Source: Mesocentrotus franciscanus (Eukaryota; Echinodermata; Echinoidea; Camarodonta; Strongylocentrotidae). From it: DNA of 64,000 nucleotides. The translations under genes were made by a program, and so were the position numbers. This document shows, piece after piece, positions 9,500-21,489 of the stretch. The first letter of the stretch is position 1, and the number at the start of each line of letters is the position of its first letter. The DNA is taken from the NCBI GenBank assembly GCA_037976565.1, contig CP137682.1, positions 21,690,800 to 21,754,799 of the forward strand. Reading direction: 5' to 3'. The notes beneath the pieces were generated by a model. That model was given only the letters and a program-made list of their open reading frames with translations. It was not told where the DNA came from and searched no databases.

Positions 9500-11130
9500 A
9501 GACGACATGTTAAATTTAAATATTCTCATTGGCATTAATGTAACATCATTAATCTCTACTTAGACTATTAAAGCAAGGGAATGAGAAAAGGAGAGAGAAA
9601 GATATAGAAGGGGGGGGGGGCTAAGGAGCCCAAGGGAAACGAGTGTGGTAAGAACACTAAAAGACGAGATGAAGAAAGTAAAACGTGATTAATTATGAAT
9701 AGTTGGACAAGAAATATAGAGTCTGTTCAAGCAGAATAAAAGTGCTATATCCGCCTATTTTTCAATGCACACGTACAATTTATTTCCTGGCACTACTGAT
9801 AAAATTCAAATAATTTCTAAATAAAGAATGCATAATACTATTGATGGGATACGTGCTTTTGTAACACGCTTTAATATGAATCTATATCATTATGACACCA
9901 AAGTTCATTCTATTCACATGATTTGTTTCTTTGTCAGCATGGCCAAACTATTTGTTATATTGATATTGGAGTGCTCGTGACTTATGTATATATAATTTAT
10001 TTTTTAAAAAGTGTGAAAATACAGTTATTACGAATCGTGTTTGGGTATACCTTTGATGTTGATGCCTCAGTGGCCATCGTCAAGGAGAACTCATCACTCA
10101 GGTTCACACCGTCCAGATACAGTGATCGAAGTTTTGGCATGGAGCAGAGACTTCTGGCGTAATGAGAGGATGCAGCAGAACCCAGATCTGCCGTCTTGTG
10201 TGTTAGCTCCTCAATCTGATGTGACAGGACAGGGTGAATAGGGCGAATAGTATTATCAAGCATAGACGACATGTCAAATTTAAATATTCTCATTGGCATT
10301 AATGTAACATCATTAATCTCTACTTAGACTATCAAAGCAAGGGAATGAGAAAAGGAGAGAGAGAGAGAGAGAAATAAATAGACAGAGACAGAGAGATGGA
10401 CATAGAGAGAAGGGGGGGGGGGGCTTAAAATCCCAAGGGAAAATGGTGAGGTAAGGGCAATAAAAGATGAAGAAAGTTAAACGTGATCAATTATGAATAG
10501 TTGGAAAAGAAAGATAGTGTATGTTCAAGCAGAATAAAAGTGCTATATCCGTATATTTACAATGCACATGTGAAATCAATTTCCTGGGACTACTGATAAA
10601 ATTTAAATAATTTCTAAATAAAGAATGCAAAATACTATTGATGGGAAACATGCTTTTGTAACACGCTTTAATATGAATATTTATCATTATGACACAAAAG
10701 TTCATTTTTATTCACATGATTTGTTTCCTGGCCAAACTATTTTTTATAAGAAAGAGAAGGGAGAGAGAGATAGAGAAGGGACAGAGACAGATGAAGAGAA
10801 AAGACCCGGAAGGATATGAGTGTGGTAATAGCAAAGAAAGACGAGGTGAAGAAAGACAAACTAATGTGATTAATTATAGATAGTTAGAAAAGAGAGACCG
10901 TGTCTGTTCAAACAGAATAAAAGTGTCATATCAAGTTATTTACAATGCACTTGTATATATTTTTTTCCTGCGACTACTGACAAAATTTGAAAATTCTCAA
11001 AATATAGAATGCGAAATACTATTTATAGTATAGATAATTTTATACACGCTTTTTTATGAAGAAACCTCTTAATTCCCTCAAAGTTTATTTTATTTACACG
11101 ATTTGTTTTCTTGTCAGCATCGCCAAACTA
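9500..11130. repeat. Recent internal duplication, left copy (pairs with 17140-18780)
   Basis: Intron, exon and microsatellite sequence here is almost base-for-base the same as 17140-18780. The left copy lacks about 36 bases just before exon 10 (near 10026) and differs in GA-tract and poly-G length. Similarity stops abruptly at 11130/18780. Because introns are as similar as exons, this reflects recent duplication or gene conversion and not selection on coding sequence. Confidence 0.9.
10051..10215 (-). CDS. LRR cassette exon 10
   Basis: 165 bases, phase 0, acceptor CATCAG, donor AAG|GTATAC. The strand reads CSMPKLRSLYLDGVNL and the end SLTMATEASTSK. It is the twin of exon 5 (17700-17864) and differs from it by His/Gln at residue 18 and Leu/Ser at residue 45. 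Confidence 0.87.
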
Positions 11131-11260
11131 TCCTCAATCTGATGTGACAGGACAGGGTGAATAGGGCGAATAGTATTATCAAGCATAGACGACATGTCAA
11201 ATTTAAATATTCTCATTGGCATTAATGTAACATTATCACCATCTACTTAGGCTTTTAAAG
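11131..11260 (-). pseudogene. LRR unit remnant whose exon has been deleted
   Basis: The usual downstream intron (ending CGCCAAACTAT) joins directly to CCTCAATCTGATGTGACAGG. This retains only the first seven bases of an LRR exon plus its acceptor and upstream intron. The right copy of the duplication continues at the same point into a normal unit (18780 on). A deletion, probably by recombination between units, removed exon and donor. The leftover acceptor could still attract splicing. Confidence 0.8.
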
Positions 11261-11515
11261 CAAGGGAAAGAGAGGGAGAGAGAGAGAAAGAGAGAGACCG
11301 GGACAGAGACAGATAAAGAGAAAACCCCCGGAGGGAAATGTGTGTGGTTAGAGAAAAGAGAGACGAGATGAAGAAAGACAAACAAATGTGATTAATTATA
11401 GATAGTTAGAAAATATAGACCGTGTCTGTTCAATCAGAATAAAAGTGTTATATCTGTTTATTTACAATCCACTTCTAAAATTTATTTCCTGCAACTACTG
11501 ACGAAATTTAAACAA

Positions 11516-12889
11516 GTCAACGCTAAGCGTAGCATCTCTTTGCCGAGTTCAAAATAGTGGTCTATATACGTCAGAAATTCTATCAAAATCCACCCAACAT
11601 TACTTTAAGAGAAGGTTGGGTTCATGGGAGAGTTGACCAATAAATTGTGAGCATTATCATTGTTATGATGCAAGTGTGGAAGAACATTAGAGAAAAAATG
11701 TTCCTTGGAAAGCATGGCTCTTCAAATGCCTTCATATTCTAAATATGACAAGTAACAGCTTAAAATTGAGGCCCGATTTTTATGCCACATGTTTGTGTAC
11801 TCCCATATACTTCTTTTTGTGTACAGGTGCTTGTTATACTTAACCAAGACTGGGCCAAATTTCTGATCATTTTGATGACTCCAGAACCTTGCAGTACACC
11901 CCCCTCCCTCTCAGTGTTATTTAGGGCACGCGTATATGGCGTGCCGTTTGACCAATAAATCAGATAAACACTGTTTATTGTCGAAAAACACTGTTTATCG
12001 AGAGAAACTATGTTTATCGACTGATAAACACAGTTTCTCTTGATAAACACTGTTTTTCGGCGATAAACACTGTTTATCTGATTTATTGGTCAAACGGCGC
12101 GCCATACGCGTATGCACGTTCCCTCCCTTTGAAAGCACCCCGTTAGTCCGGTGTGTAAAGTCAATACGGGCTGATATTTTGTGTATTACGAGCCGGACTT
12201 TGTTGCGTGAAAAGTACCCCTTTACCGGAGATTTTGGGAACATGAATGCGGTCCCTCCGAGAGTACACACCAATACTTATATATGCTACATGTTCAACTT
12301 TTTCTGATCGATTCCACACCGTTTCTTTCACAATGCAACTTTGTCTTTAAGTTATCAAACAAAAACCACATTTTTTGCAGACATAATTACTGGAGCGATT
12401 TCTTATGTACATAATTAGCAATTTTTGTATATTTAATGAGCTGTGACCTTTGACCTTTGACGTACAAACTCAACAACATTACTTATGTTATTGAATAAAA
12501 ACCACGATTTTTTGCATATATAATTAGGTATTTTTCGCATATTTGATGAGCTATGACGTTTGACCTACATACTCCGATATCGAACTTAGGCTGTGTTTTT
12601 ATATCATGTACCTTCATATCAAATTTCATTAAAAATCCGTCAAACATTAATAAAGTTATCGAACGGAAACCATTTTTTTCACATATTTGATGAGCTATGA
12701 CCTTTGATCTTTAACCTACATTCTCCGAAATCGAACTTAGGCTGTGTTTTTATACCATTTGCCTTTATATAAATTTCATTAAAATCTGTAAAACACGGAA
12801 ACCACATTTCTTACGGAAGGACGGAAGGACAGACATCAGCGTTACTATATCCCCTCCGACTTCGTCGGCGAGGGGATAATAATCTCTAA
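11516..12889. mobile_element. Nested insertion cluster (MITE X copy 2, palindrome element, half-site element)
   Basis: The LRR-unit intron is interrupted after AATTTAAACAA and resumes at ATCTCTAAATGCGAAATAC. Inside, 11590-11905 and 12268-12345 match MITE X in reverse. They are separated by an insert (about 11905-12265) that itself contains the palindrome element at 11936-12105. From about 12346 to 12880 there are three diverged units with TGACCTTTGACC-type half-sites, a different family from 5182-5803, ending in CCCCTCCGACTTCGTCGGCG, a short hairpin. Confidence 0.65.
11936..12105. mobile_element. Palindrome-array element, short form (170 bp)
   Basis: The ends are ATGGCGTGCCGTTTGACC and its inverted partner GGTCAAACGGCGCGCCAT. 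A perfect 8-bp target duplication ACGCGTAT lies at 11928-11935 and 12106-12113. Between the ends are about five to six tandem units of roughly 22 bases, each built on the odd palindrome GATAAACASTGTTTATC (S is C or G) with single-base variants. There is no coding capacity. The 8-bp duplication suggests mobilisation by a hAT-type transposase, with the palindromes as possible binding sites (inference). Confidence 0.85.
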
Positions 12890-13166
12890 ATGCGAAATAC
12901 TATTCATAGTATAAATGATTTTACACACGCTTTTTTATGAAAATATATCTCAATAATTACACCAAAGTTCATCCTATTCACATGATTTGTTTTCTCGACA
13001 GCATGGCCGAACTTATTACATTGATATGTAGGTGCTCGTGACTTATGTTTATATATAATTTCTTTTTAAAAGGTGTGCAAATACAATTACCCCATACAAG
13101 GAATTTGAAGAATTCAAAACTATTTCAAAACAAATCGTTTCCATTTGAAATCATGTTTTGGTATAC

Positions 13167-13331
13167 CATTGATTTTGATGCCTTAGAGGCCATTGTTGAG
13201 TAGAACTCATCGCTCAGCTTCACACTGTACAGATACAGTGATCGAAGATTTGGCATGAAGCAGAGACCTCTCACGTAATGAGAGGATGCAGCAGAACCCA
13301 GATCTGCGTTCTTGTGCGTTAGCTCCTCAAT
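13167..13331 (-). CDS. LRR cassette exon 9
   Basis: 165 bases, phase 0, acceptor CACCAG after a CATAT variant, donor ATG|GTATAC. It reads IEELTHKNAD, then HYVRGLCFMPNLRSLYLYSV, and ends STMASKASKSM. The exposed strand residues Tyr-Ser differ from the Asp-Gly of other cassettes. It is most like exon 4. Confidence 0.86.
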
Positions 13332-13879
13332 CTGGTGATATGACAGGACAGGTTGAATAGAGTAAATAGTATTATCAAGTATAGACGACATGTCACATTT
13401 AAATATTCTTATTGTTATCTATGTAACATTATCAACCTCTTCTTAGGCTTTTAAAGCAAGGGAAAGAGAAGGGAGAGAGAGAGAGAGAGAGAGAAACAAG
13501 CAGATAAAGAGAAAAAACCCGGAGGGAAATGAGTGTGGTAATAGCAAAGAAAGACGAGATGAAGAAAGACAAACAAATGTGATTAATTATCGATAGTTAG
13601 CAAAGAGAGACCGTGTCTGTCAATCAGAATAAAAGTGTTATATCTGTTTATTTACAATACACTTGTACACTTTATTTCCTGCAACTACTGACAAAATTTA
13701 AATAATTTTTAAATATAGAATGCGAAATAACATTTATAGGAAAAGTAACTTTATACACGCTTTTTTATTGATATATATCATTATAACCCCAAAGTTCATT
13801 TTATTCACACGATTTGTTTCCTTGTCAGCATGGCCAAACTATTTGTTACATTGTTATTAGAGTGCTAGTGACTTATGTT

Positions 13880-15033
13880 CAGGGGCGGCGATCCTGGGGG
13901 GACGGGGGGACACGTCCCCCCTCAATTTTTTTAGGGGGGGGGATCGTCCCCCCTGAAAATTTGAAAAAGTGCACAAAAAATGTATAGCAAATACTGACTA
14001 AAGGCCGCAACACACTTTTAGGCTCTGGATGGCCCAAGAGTGCAGCGTTTAGACAAAGAAAATGCAAAGATCTTCTCATTCGGGAGCTATGCCCCCTCGC
14101 ATAATATCCTTCAAAATGTACAAGTAAATACCGAGAAAAGTGTAGTGTGAAAAAAGTATATTGCTTGTTTTTATACTATAGTTTTGCTAAGGAATGTAAT
14201 TTTTTAATACAACAAAACTTCAAAAACATGTGAGGGGGTAGTCACTTCCGTCACCTTCACCCCTTTCGTTCACTATGCTCCCTCGCACTTGCGTAATGAT
14301 GTGGGGGGGGGGCTCGGGGGCAGTTTCCCCAAATAAAATTCAAACGTGGTTTATATCTAATTCGATACCAGTGATTTACAAATGTTGCTGAAATGGCATT
14401 TTTCCCTGAGCCTCCTGGGGCTCTGCCCCATGGACCCCACCAAGGGCCCTATAAAGGCGGGCCCCTGGGTGCTCATCTGAACGTTATTAAATGCCTAAAA
14501 CCCCTGAGCTTCCGGGGGCTCTGCCCCCGGAACCCCAACAAGGGCCCTAAGACGGCACCTAGATGCTCATCTGATCGTAAATTAAATGCCTAAAACCCCT
14601 GGGCTTCTGGGGGCTCCGCACCCTGGACCCCACTCCAATTAGTGACCTGCATGCCAGTGTCACAAATAATTGTATAAAAATATGCTCATCTGACCGTAAT
14701 TAAATGCCTAAAACCCCTGTGCTTCCGGGGGCTCTGCCCCCTAGATGCTCATCTGACCTTAAATTAATGCTTAAAACCCCACCCCTTGAACCCTGCCGGG
14801 GCTTTGCCCTTGGACCCGACGTCAATTTACGCTTCGCTCTACCTGATCGTGAATACTTTAGCCCCCCCCCCCACTTTGAATAACGTTCCGCGGGGCCTGT
14901 ATGTAACATGTAAGAGTGGTGGTGATACGGATTTTTTTCTGCCCCCCAACGTTTTGCTCATTACGCCACTGCTCCTCGTCCTCGCATTTCGCGTCCCCCC
15001 TCCCCCGGTCATGAAAAGAAATCGCCGCCCCTG
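13880..15033 (+). mobile_element. Non-autonomous hAT element, family A copy 2
   Basis: The ends are CAGGGGCGGCGAT and ATCGCCGCCCCTG with a perfect 8-bp target duplication CTTATGTT (13872-13879 and 15034-15041). The interrupted intron motif GTGACTTATGTTTATA is restored on removal. It is longer than copy 1 (1154 against 727 bases) because the middle (about 14395-14790) holds three to four tandem GC-hairpin units (CCTGAGCTTCCGGGGGCTC). A piece ending CTCATTACGCCACTG near 14965 matches the right end of the 34-38 kb hAT, which suggests a nested or hybrid origin. Confidence 0.92.
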
Positions 15034-15158
15034 CTTATGTTAATAAATAATTTCTTTTTTTAAAGTGTGAAAATACAGCTACCCCATATGTTGAATTTGA
15101 AGAATGCCATACTATTTGGAAACAAATCTTTTCCGTTACGAATCGTGTTTGGGTATAC

Positions 15159-15323
15159 CTTTGATCTTGACGCCTCATCGGCCATCGTTGAGTAGAACTC
15201 ATCACTCAGCTTCACACCGTCCAGATACAGTGATCGAAGATGTGGCATGAAGCAGAGACCTCTGGCGTATTGAGAGGATGCAGCAGAACCCAGATCTGCG
15301 TTCTTGTGCGTTAGCTGCTCAAT
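15159..15323 (-). CDS. LRR cassette exon 8
   Basis: 165 bases, phase 0, acceptor CACCAG, donor AAG|GTATAC. It reads IEQLTHKNAD and SSQYARGLCFMPHLRSLYL with DGVKL, ending STMADEASRSK. A short repeat of the acceptor region (GACAGGACAGGGTGAATAGA) lies just upstream at 15337-15407, so two potential polypyrimidine/branch regions are present. Confidence 0.87.
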
Positions 15324-15621
15324 CTGGTGATGTGACAGGACAGGGTGAATAGAGTAAATAGAGTAAATACAGATACAGTGATCGACAGGACAGGGTGAAT
15401 AGAGTAAATAGTATTATCAAGCATAGACGACATGTCACATTTAAATATTCTCCTTGTCATTAATGAAACATTATTAACCTCTACTTTAATTAAAGAAGGG
15501 GAAGAGAAAAGGAGAGAGAGACAGACACAGAGAGACAGAGCGATAGGGAGAGAGAGGTGGTAAAAAGACCAAGGGAAACGGGTGTGGTAAGAGCAATAAA
15601 AGACGAGATGAAGGAAGTCAA

Positions 15622-15957
15622 TCGTAATCAGGAGCGTACGCAGGATTTTTTCCACGGGGGTTAAAATTTCAAAATCGAGCCGGAAATTTCGCAACGACTC
15701 ATCCAGCCGCTGAATAAGCAGGGGGGTAAGAGCACATTGTTTTTTTCCCCCGGAAATTGGAAAATTATACCGACCGATTTTTGTTTTTGTTCAGTGGGGG
15801 TGTGGGGGTACCGACGGGTTGTTTTTTTCACCCTTTAGCACAATTTTTTTTTTTTTTAACACTTGAAAAAAAAGTGAGGGGGGGTTTCTCCGAAACACAT
15901 ACATAAAAAAATTGAGGGGAGGGGGTTAACCCCAACCCCCTGCGTACGCGCCTGATC
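15622..15957. mobile_element. MITE with GCGTACGCAGG inverted ends
   Basis: The left end reads AGGAGCGTACGCAGGATTTT and the right end reads CCCTGCGTACGCGCCTG, an inverted pair around poly-G/C and poly-T tracts. The flanking intron motif CGTGATTAATTATGAATAG, intact in sister units, is split at this point (CGTAATC on the left, CGTGATTAATTATG on the right). That suggests a target duplication of about CGTRATC. Nothing coding is visible. Confidence 0.65.
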
Positions 15958-16175
15958 GTGATTAATTATGAATAGTTGGAAAATAGAAAGAATGTCTGTT
16001 CAAGAAGAATAAAATAGTAATCTCCGGCTATTTACAATGCACTTGTAAACATTTATATTGGAGTGCTCGTGACTTATGTATATATAATTTATTTTTTAAA
16101 AAGTGTGAAAATACAGTTACCCCATATGTTGAATTTGAAGAATGCAAAACTATTACGAATCGTGTTTGGGTATAC

Positions 16176-16340
16176 CTTTGATGTTGATGCCTCATCGGCC
16201 ATCGTCGAGGAGAATTCATCACTCAGCTTCACACTGTCCAGATACAGTGATCGAAGTTTTGGCATAAAGCAGAGACCTCTTGCGTAATGAGAGGATGCAG
16301 CAGAACCTAGATCTGCCGTGCTGTGCGATAGCTTCTCCAT
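16176..16340 (-). CDS. LRR cassette exon 7
   Basis: 165 bases, phase 0, acceptor CACCAG|ATGGAG, donor AAG|GTATAC. It starts MEKLSHSTAD, the only cassette beginning with Met, and the strand reads CFMPKLRSLYLDSVKL with the end SSTMADEASTSK. The intron between this exon and exon 8 carries a G-rich insertion (about 15622-15957) flanked by AATCAGGAGCGTACGCAGG and CCTGCGTACGCGCCTGAT, a likely MITE. Confidence 0.86.
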
Positions 16341-16902
16341 CTGGTGATGTTACAGGACAGGGTGAAAAAGGAGAATAGTATTTATCAAGCATAGACGACA
16401 TGTCAAATTTAAATAGTCCCATTGTCATCAATGTAACATTATCACCCTATACTTAGGCTTTTAAAACAAGGGAAAGAGAAGGGAGAGAGAGAGAGAGAGA
16501 GACCCGGACAGAGACAGATTAAGAGATAAAAACCTGGAGGGAAATGGGTGTGGTAATAGCAAAGAAAGACGAGGTGAAGAAAGACAAACTAATGTGATTA
16601 ATTATAGATAGTTAGAAAAGAGAGACCGTGTCTGTCCAATCAGAATGATAGTATTATATCCGTTTATAAAAAAAATCACTTGTATTACAAGACATCAAAG
16701 TTTAATCTATTCACATGATTTGTTTCCTTGTCAGCATGGCCAAACTATTCATTATATTGATATTAGAGTGCTAATGAATTATGTTTATAAATAATTTCCT
16801 TTTAAAAAGTGTGGAAATACAGCTATCCCATATGTTGAATTTGAAGAATGCAATACTATTTGGAAACAAATCGTTTCTAATACGAATCGTGTTTGGGTAT
16901 AC

Positions 16903-17067
16903 CTTTGATTTCGATGCCTCAGAGGCCATCGCTGAGTAGAACTCATCACTCAGCTTCACACGGTACAGATACAGTGATCGGAGATTCGGCATAGAGCAGA
17001 GACCTCTTGCGTAATGAGAGGATGCAGCAGAACCCAGATCTGCGTTCGTGTGCGTTAGCTCCTCAAT
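16903..17067 (-). CDS. LRR cassette exon 6
   Basis: 165 bases, phase 0, acceptor CACCAG, donor AAG|GTATAC. It reads IEELTHTNAD, strand CSMPNLRSLYLYRVKL, end SAMASEASKSK. The Tyr-Arg pair at strand positions 35-36 is unique among the cassettes. Confidence 0.87.
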
Positions 17068-17139
17068 CTGGTGATGTGACAGGACAATGAATAGAGTGAA
17101 AAGTATTATCAAGTATAGACGACATGTCAAATTTAAATA

Positions 17140-18780
17140 TTCTCATTGGCATTAATGTTACATCATTAATCTCTACTTAGACTATCAAAGCAAGGGAAAG
17201 AGAAAAGGAGAGAGAAAGATATAGAAGGGGGGGCTAAGGAGCCCAAGGGAAACAAGTGTGGTAAGAACGCTAAAAGACGAGATGAAGAAAGTAAAACGTG
17301 ATTAATTATGAATAGTTGGACAAGAAATATAGAGTCTGTTCAAGCAGAATAAAAGTGCTATATCCGTCTATTTTTCAATGCACACGTAAAATTTATTTCC
17401 TGGCACTACTGATAAAATTCAAATAATTTCTAAATAAAGAATGCATATTAATACTATTGATGGGATACGTGCTTTTGTAACACGCTTTAATATGAATCTA
17501 TATCATTATGACACCAAAGTTCATTCTATTCACATGATTTGTTTCTTTGTCAGCATGGCCAAACTATTTGTTATATTGATATTGGAGTGCTCGTGACTTA
17601 TGTATATATAATTTATTTTTTAAAAAGTGTGAAAATACAGTTACCCCATATGTTGAATTTGAAGAATGCAAAACTATTACGAATCGTGTTTGGGTATACC
17701 TTTGATGTTGATGCCTCAGTGGCCATCGTCGAGGAGAACTCATCACTCAGGTTCACACCGTCCAGATACAGTGATCGAAGTTTTGGCATGGAGCAGAGAC
17801 TTCTGGCGTATTGAGAGGATGCAGCAGAACCCAGATCTGCCGTCTTGTGTGTTAGCTCCTCAATCTGATGTGACAGGACAGGGTGAATAGGGCGAATAGT
17901 ATTATCAAGCATAGACGACATGTCAAATTTAAATATTCTCATTGGCATTAATGTAACATCATTAATCTCTACTTAGACTATCAAAGCAAGGGAATGAGAA
18001 AAGAGAGAGAGAGAGAGAGAAATAAATAGACAGAGACAGAGAGATGGACATAGAGAGAAGGGGGGGGGGCTTAAAATCCCAAGGGAAAATGGTGAGGTAA
18101 GGGCAATAAAAGATGAAGAAAGTTAAACGTGATCAATTATGAATAGTTGGAAAAGAAAGATAGTGTATGTTCAAGCAGAATAAAAGTGCTATATCCGTAT
18201 ATTTACAATGCACATGTGAAATCAATTTCCTGGGACTACTGATAAAATTTAAATAATTTCTAAATAAAGAATGCAAAATACTATTGATGGGAAACATGCT
18301 TTTGTAACACGCTTTAATATGAATATTTATCATTATGACACAAAAGTTCATTTTTATTCACATGATTTGTTTCCTGGCCAAACTATTTTTTATAAGAAAG
18401 AGAAGGGAGAGAGAGATAGAGAAGGGACAGAGACAGATGAAGAGAAAAGACCCGGAAGGATATGAGTGTGGTAATAGCAAAGAAAGACGAGGTGAAGAAA
18501 GACAAACTAATGTGATTAATTATAGATAGTTAGAAAAGAGAGACCGTGTCTGTTCAAACAGAATAAAAGTGTCATATCAAGTTATTTACAATGCACTTGT
18601 ATATATTTTTTTCCTGCGACTACTGACAAAATTTGAAAATTCTCAAAATATAGAATGCGAAATACTATTTATAGTATAGATAATTTTATACACGCTTTTT
18701 TATGAAGAAACCTCTTAATTCCCTCAAAGTTTATTTTATTTACACGATTTGTTTTCTTGTCAGCATCGCCAAACTATCTA
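17140..18780. repeat. Recent internal duplication, right copy (pairs with 9500-11130)
   Basis: See the left copy. This copy keeps the 36 bases missing from the left one (around 17640-17680) and continues at 18780 into a normal unit with exon 4, so it is probably the more ancestral form. Confidence 0.9.
17700..17864 (-). CDS. LRR cassette exon 5
   Basis: 165 bases, phase 0, acceptor CATCAG, donor AAG|GTATAC. It reads IEELTHKTAD, SSQYARSLCSMPKLRSLYL with DGVNL, end SSTMATEASTSK. It is the twin of exon 10. Confidence 0.88.
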
Positions 18781-18933
18781 TTTAATTCATATGAGAGTGC
18801 ACGTGACTTATGTTTTTATATAATCTCTTTTTTAAAAGTGTGAAAATACAATTACCCCATATGTTGAATTTGAAGAATGCAAATTTATTTTTTATTTTTA
18901 ATCGTTTCCGATTGAAATCGGGTTTGAATATAC

Positions 18934-19098
18934 CATTGATATTGATGCCTTAGATGCCATAGTTGAGTAGAACTCATCTCTCAGCTTCACACTGTACAGA
19001 TACAGTGATCGAAGATTTGGCATGAAGCAGAGACCTGTCGCGTAATGAGAGGATGCAGCAGAACCCAGATCTGCATTCGAGTGCTTTAGCTCCTCAAT
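18934..19098 (-). CDS. LRR cassette exon 4
   Basis: 165 bases, phase 0, acceptor CACCAG, donor ATG|GTATAT, slightly weaker than the GTATAC of the others. It reads IEELKHSNAD, HYATGLCFMPNLRSLYLYSV, end STMASKASISM. Together with exon 9 it forms a subgroup (CFMPNLRSLYLYS). Confidence 0.84.
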
Positions 19099-19292
19099 CT
19101 GGTGATATGACAGGACAGGATGAATAGAGTGAATAGTATTATCAAGAATAAACATGTCAGGCATAAACATGTCAAATTTAAATATTCACATTGTTATTAA
19201 TGTAACATCATTAACCTCTACTTAGACTATTAAAGCAATTTAAGGGATAGTGAAAAGGAGAGAGAGAGAGAGAGAGAGAGAAAGAGACAGAA

Positions 19293-19344
19293 AGATAGAG
19301 ATAGAGATAGAGATAGAGATAGAGATAGAGATAGAGATAGAGAG
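19293..19344. repeat. Hexamer microsatellite (ATAGAG)n
   Basis: About eight perfect copies of ATAGAG follow a GA dinucleotide run. Every LRR unit has a related GA-rich tract at the same position in its intron, with differing length and period. Unit 4 has the most regular expansion. Confidence 0.95.
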
Positions 19345-19874
19345 AGGGGCAAAAAATCCCAAGGGAAACGGGTGTGGTAAGAGCAATAAAATACGAGATG
19401 AAGAAAGACAAACAAATGTGATTAATTATGAATAGTAAGAAAAGAAAGAGAGTGTCTATTCAACCAGAATAAAAGTGTTATATCCGTCTATAAATAATGC
19501 ACATGTAAAATTAATTTCCTGGGACTATTGGGAAGCCATAAGTAAGTTCTTAAAAAAAGTGCAACATACGATTTATAGGGATATTATCCCTATAAATCGC
19601 GTGTATACAATTACTTATTAAGTAATTTTATACACGCGTTTATATGAATCTATATCATTATGAAACCAAAGTTCATTAAATTCACATGATTTGTTTCCTT
19701 GTCAGTATGGCCAAACTATTTCTTATATCGATATGTGAGTGCTCGTAACTGATGAACATAAATAATGTCTTTCAAAAAAGTGTGAAAAAAACAGTTACCC
19801 AATAAGTTTAGCTCGAAGAATCCAAAACTATTTGGATACAAATCGTTACCAATACAAATCGTGTTTGGGTATAC

Positions 19875-20039
19875 CTTTGATTTTGATGCTTCATCGGCCA
19901 TCGCTGAGTAGAAATCATCACTCAGCTTCACATCGTCCAGATCCAGTGATCTAAGTTTTGGCATGGTGCAGAGACCTCTTGCGTAATGAGAAGATGCAGC
20001 AGAACCCAGATCTGCGTCATTGTGCGTTAGCTTCTCAAT
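19875..20039 (-). CDS. LRR cassette exon 3
   Basis: 165 bases, phase 0, acceptor CACCAG, donor AAG|GTATAC. It reads IEKLTHNDAD, strand CTMPKLRSLDLDDVKL, then SDDFYSAMADEASKSK. Exons 1 to 3 share the LDLDD strand, more acidic than the LYLDG of the middle cassettes. Confidence 0.88.
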
Positions 20040-20186
20040 CTGGTGATGTGACAGGACAGGATGAATAAGGTGAATAGTATTATCAAGTATAGACGACATG
20101 TTAAATTTAAATGTTCTCCTTGTCATTAATGTAGCATCATTAACCTCTACTTAGACTATTAAAGCAAGGGAAATAGAAAAGGAGAT

Positions 20187-20217
<31 letters not shown>

Positions 20218-20675
20218 CATAGACAGAGAGATAGAGATAGAGATAGAGAGGGGGGAGGCTAAAAATCCCTATGGAAATGGGTGTGGTAAAAGCAATAAAA
20301 GACGAGATGAAGAAAGTTAAACGTGATTAATTATGAATAGTTGGAAAAGAAAGAGAGTGTCTGTTCAAACAGAAAAAAATGTATTATATCAGTCTATTTA
20401 CAATGCACATGTAAAATTAATTTCCTGGGACTACTGACAAAATTTAAATAATTTCTAAATATAGAAATGTGAAATACTATTGATGCCTTTGATGGGATAC
20501 CGGATACGTGCTTTTAAAACACACGTTTATATGAGTTCATTCTATTCACTACGTTGATATGAGAGTGCTGGTAACTTCTGAAAATAAATAACGTCTTTTG
20601 AAAAAGTGTGAAAAAACAGTTACCCGATAAGGTTAGCTCGAAGAATCCAAAAATACAAATCGTGTTTGGGTATAC

Positions 20676-20840
20676 CTTTGATCTTGATGCCTCAGTGGCC
20701 ATAGCTGAGTAAAACTCATCTCTCAGCTTCACATCGTCCAGATCCAGTGATCGAAGATTTGGCATGGTGCAGAGACCTCTCGCGTAATGAGAGGATGCAG
20801 CAGAACCCAGATCTGCCGTCTTGTGCGTTAGCTCCTCAAT
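20676..20840 (-). CDS. LRR cassette exon 2
   Basis: 165 bases, phase 0, acceptor CACCAG, donor AAG|GTATAC. It reads IEELTHKTAD, strand CTMPNLRSLDLDDVKL, then RDEFYSAMATEASRSK. Introns on both sides (20150-20500 and 20940-21330) are nearly identical, marking a recent 0.8 kb tandem duplication. Confidence 0.88.
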
Positions 20841-20989
20841 CTGGTGATGTGACAGGACAGGTTGAATAAGGTGAATAGCATTATCAAGTATAGACGACAT
20901 GTTAAATTTAAATGTTCTCCTCGTCATTAATGTAGCATCATTAACCTCTACTTAGACTATTAAAGCAAGGGAAATAGAAAAGGAGATAA

Positions 20990-21022
<33 letters not shown>

Positions 21023-21489
21023 CATAGACAGAGAGATAGAGAGGGGGAGGCTAAAAATCCCTATGGAAATGGGTGTGGTAAAAGCAATAAAAGACGAGAT
21101 GAAGAAAGTTAAACGTGATTAATTATGAATAGTTGGAAAAGAAAGAGAGTGTCTGTTCAAACAGAAAAAAATGTATTATATCAGTCTATTTACAATGCAC
21201 ATGTAAAATTAATTTCCTGGGACTACTGACAAAATTTAAATAATTTCTAAATATAGAATGCGAAATACTATTGATGCCTTTGATGGGATACCGGATACGT
21301 GCTTTTAAAACACACGTTTATATGAATCTATATCATTATTACACCAAAGTTCATTCTATTCACTACATTGATATGAAAGTGCTGGTAACTTCTGAAAATA
21401 AATAACGTCTTTTAAAAAAGTGTGAAAAAACAGTTACCCGATAAGTTTAGCTCGAAGAATCCAAAAATACAAATCGTGTTTGGGTATAC

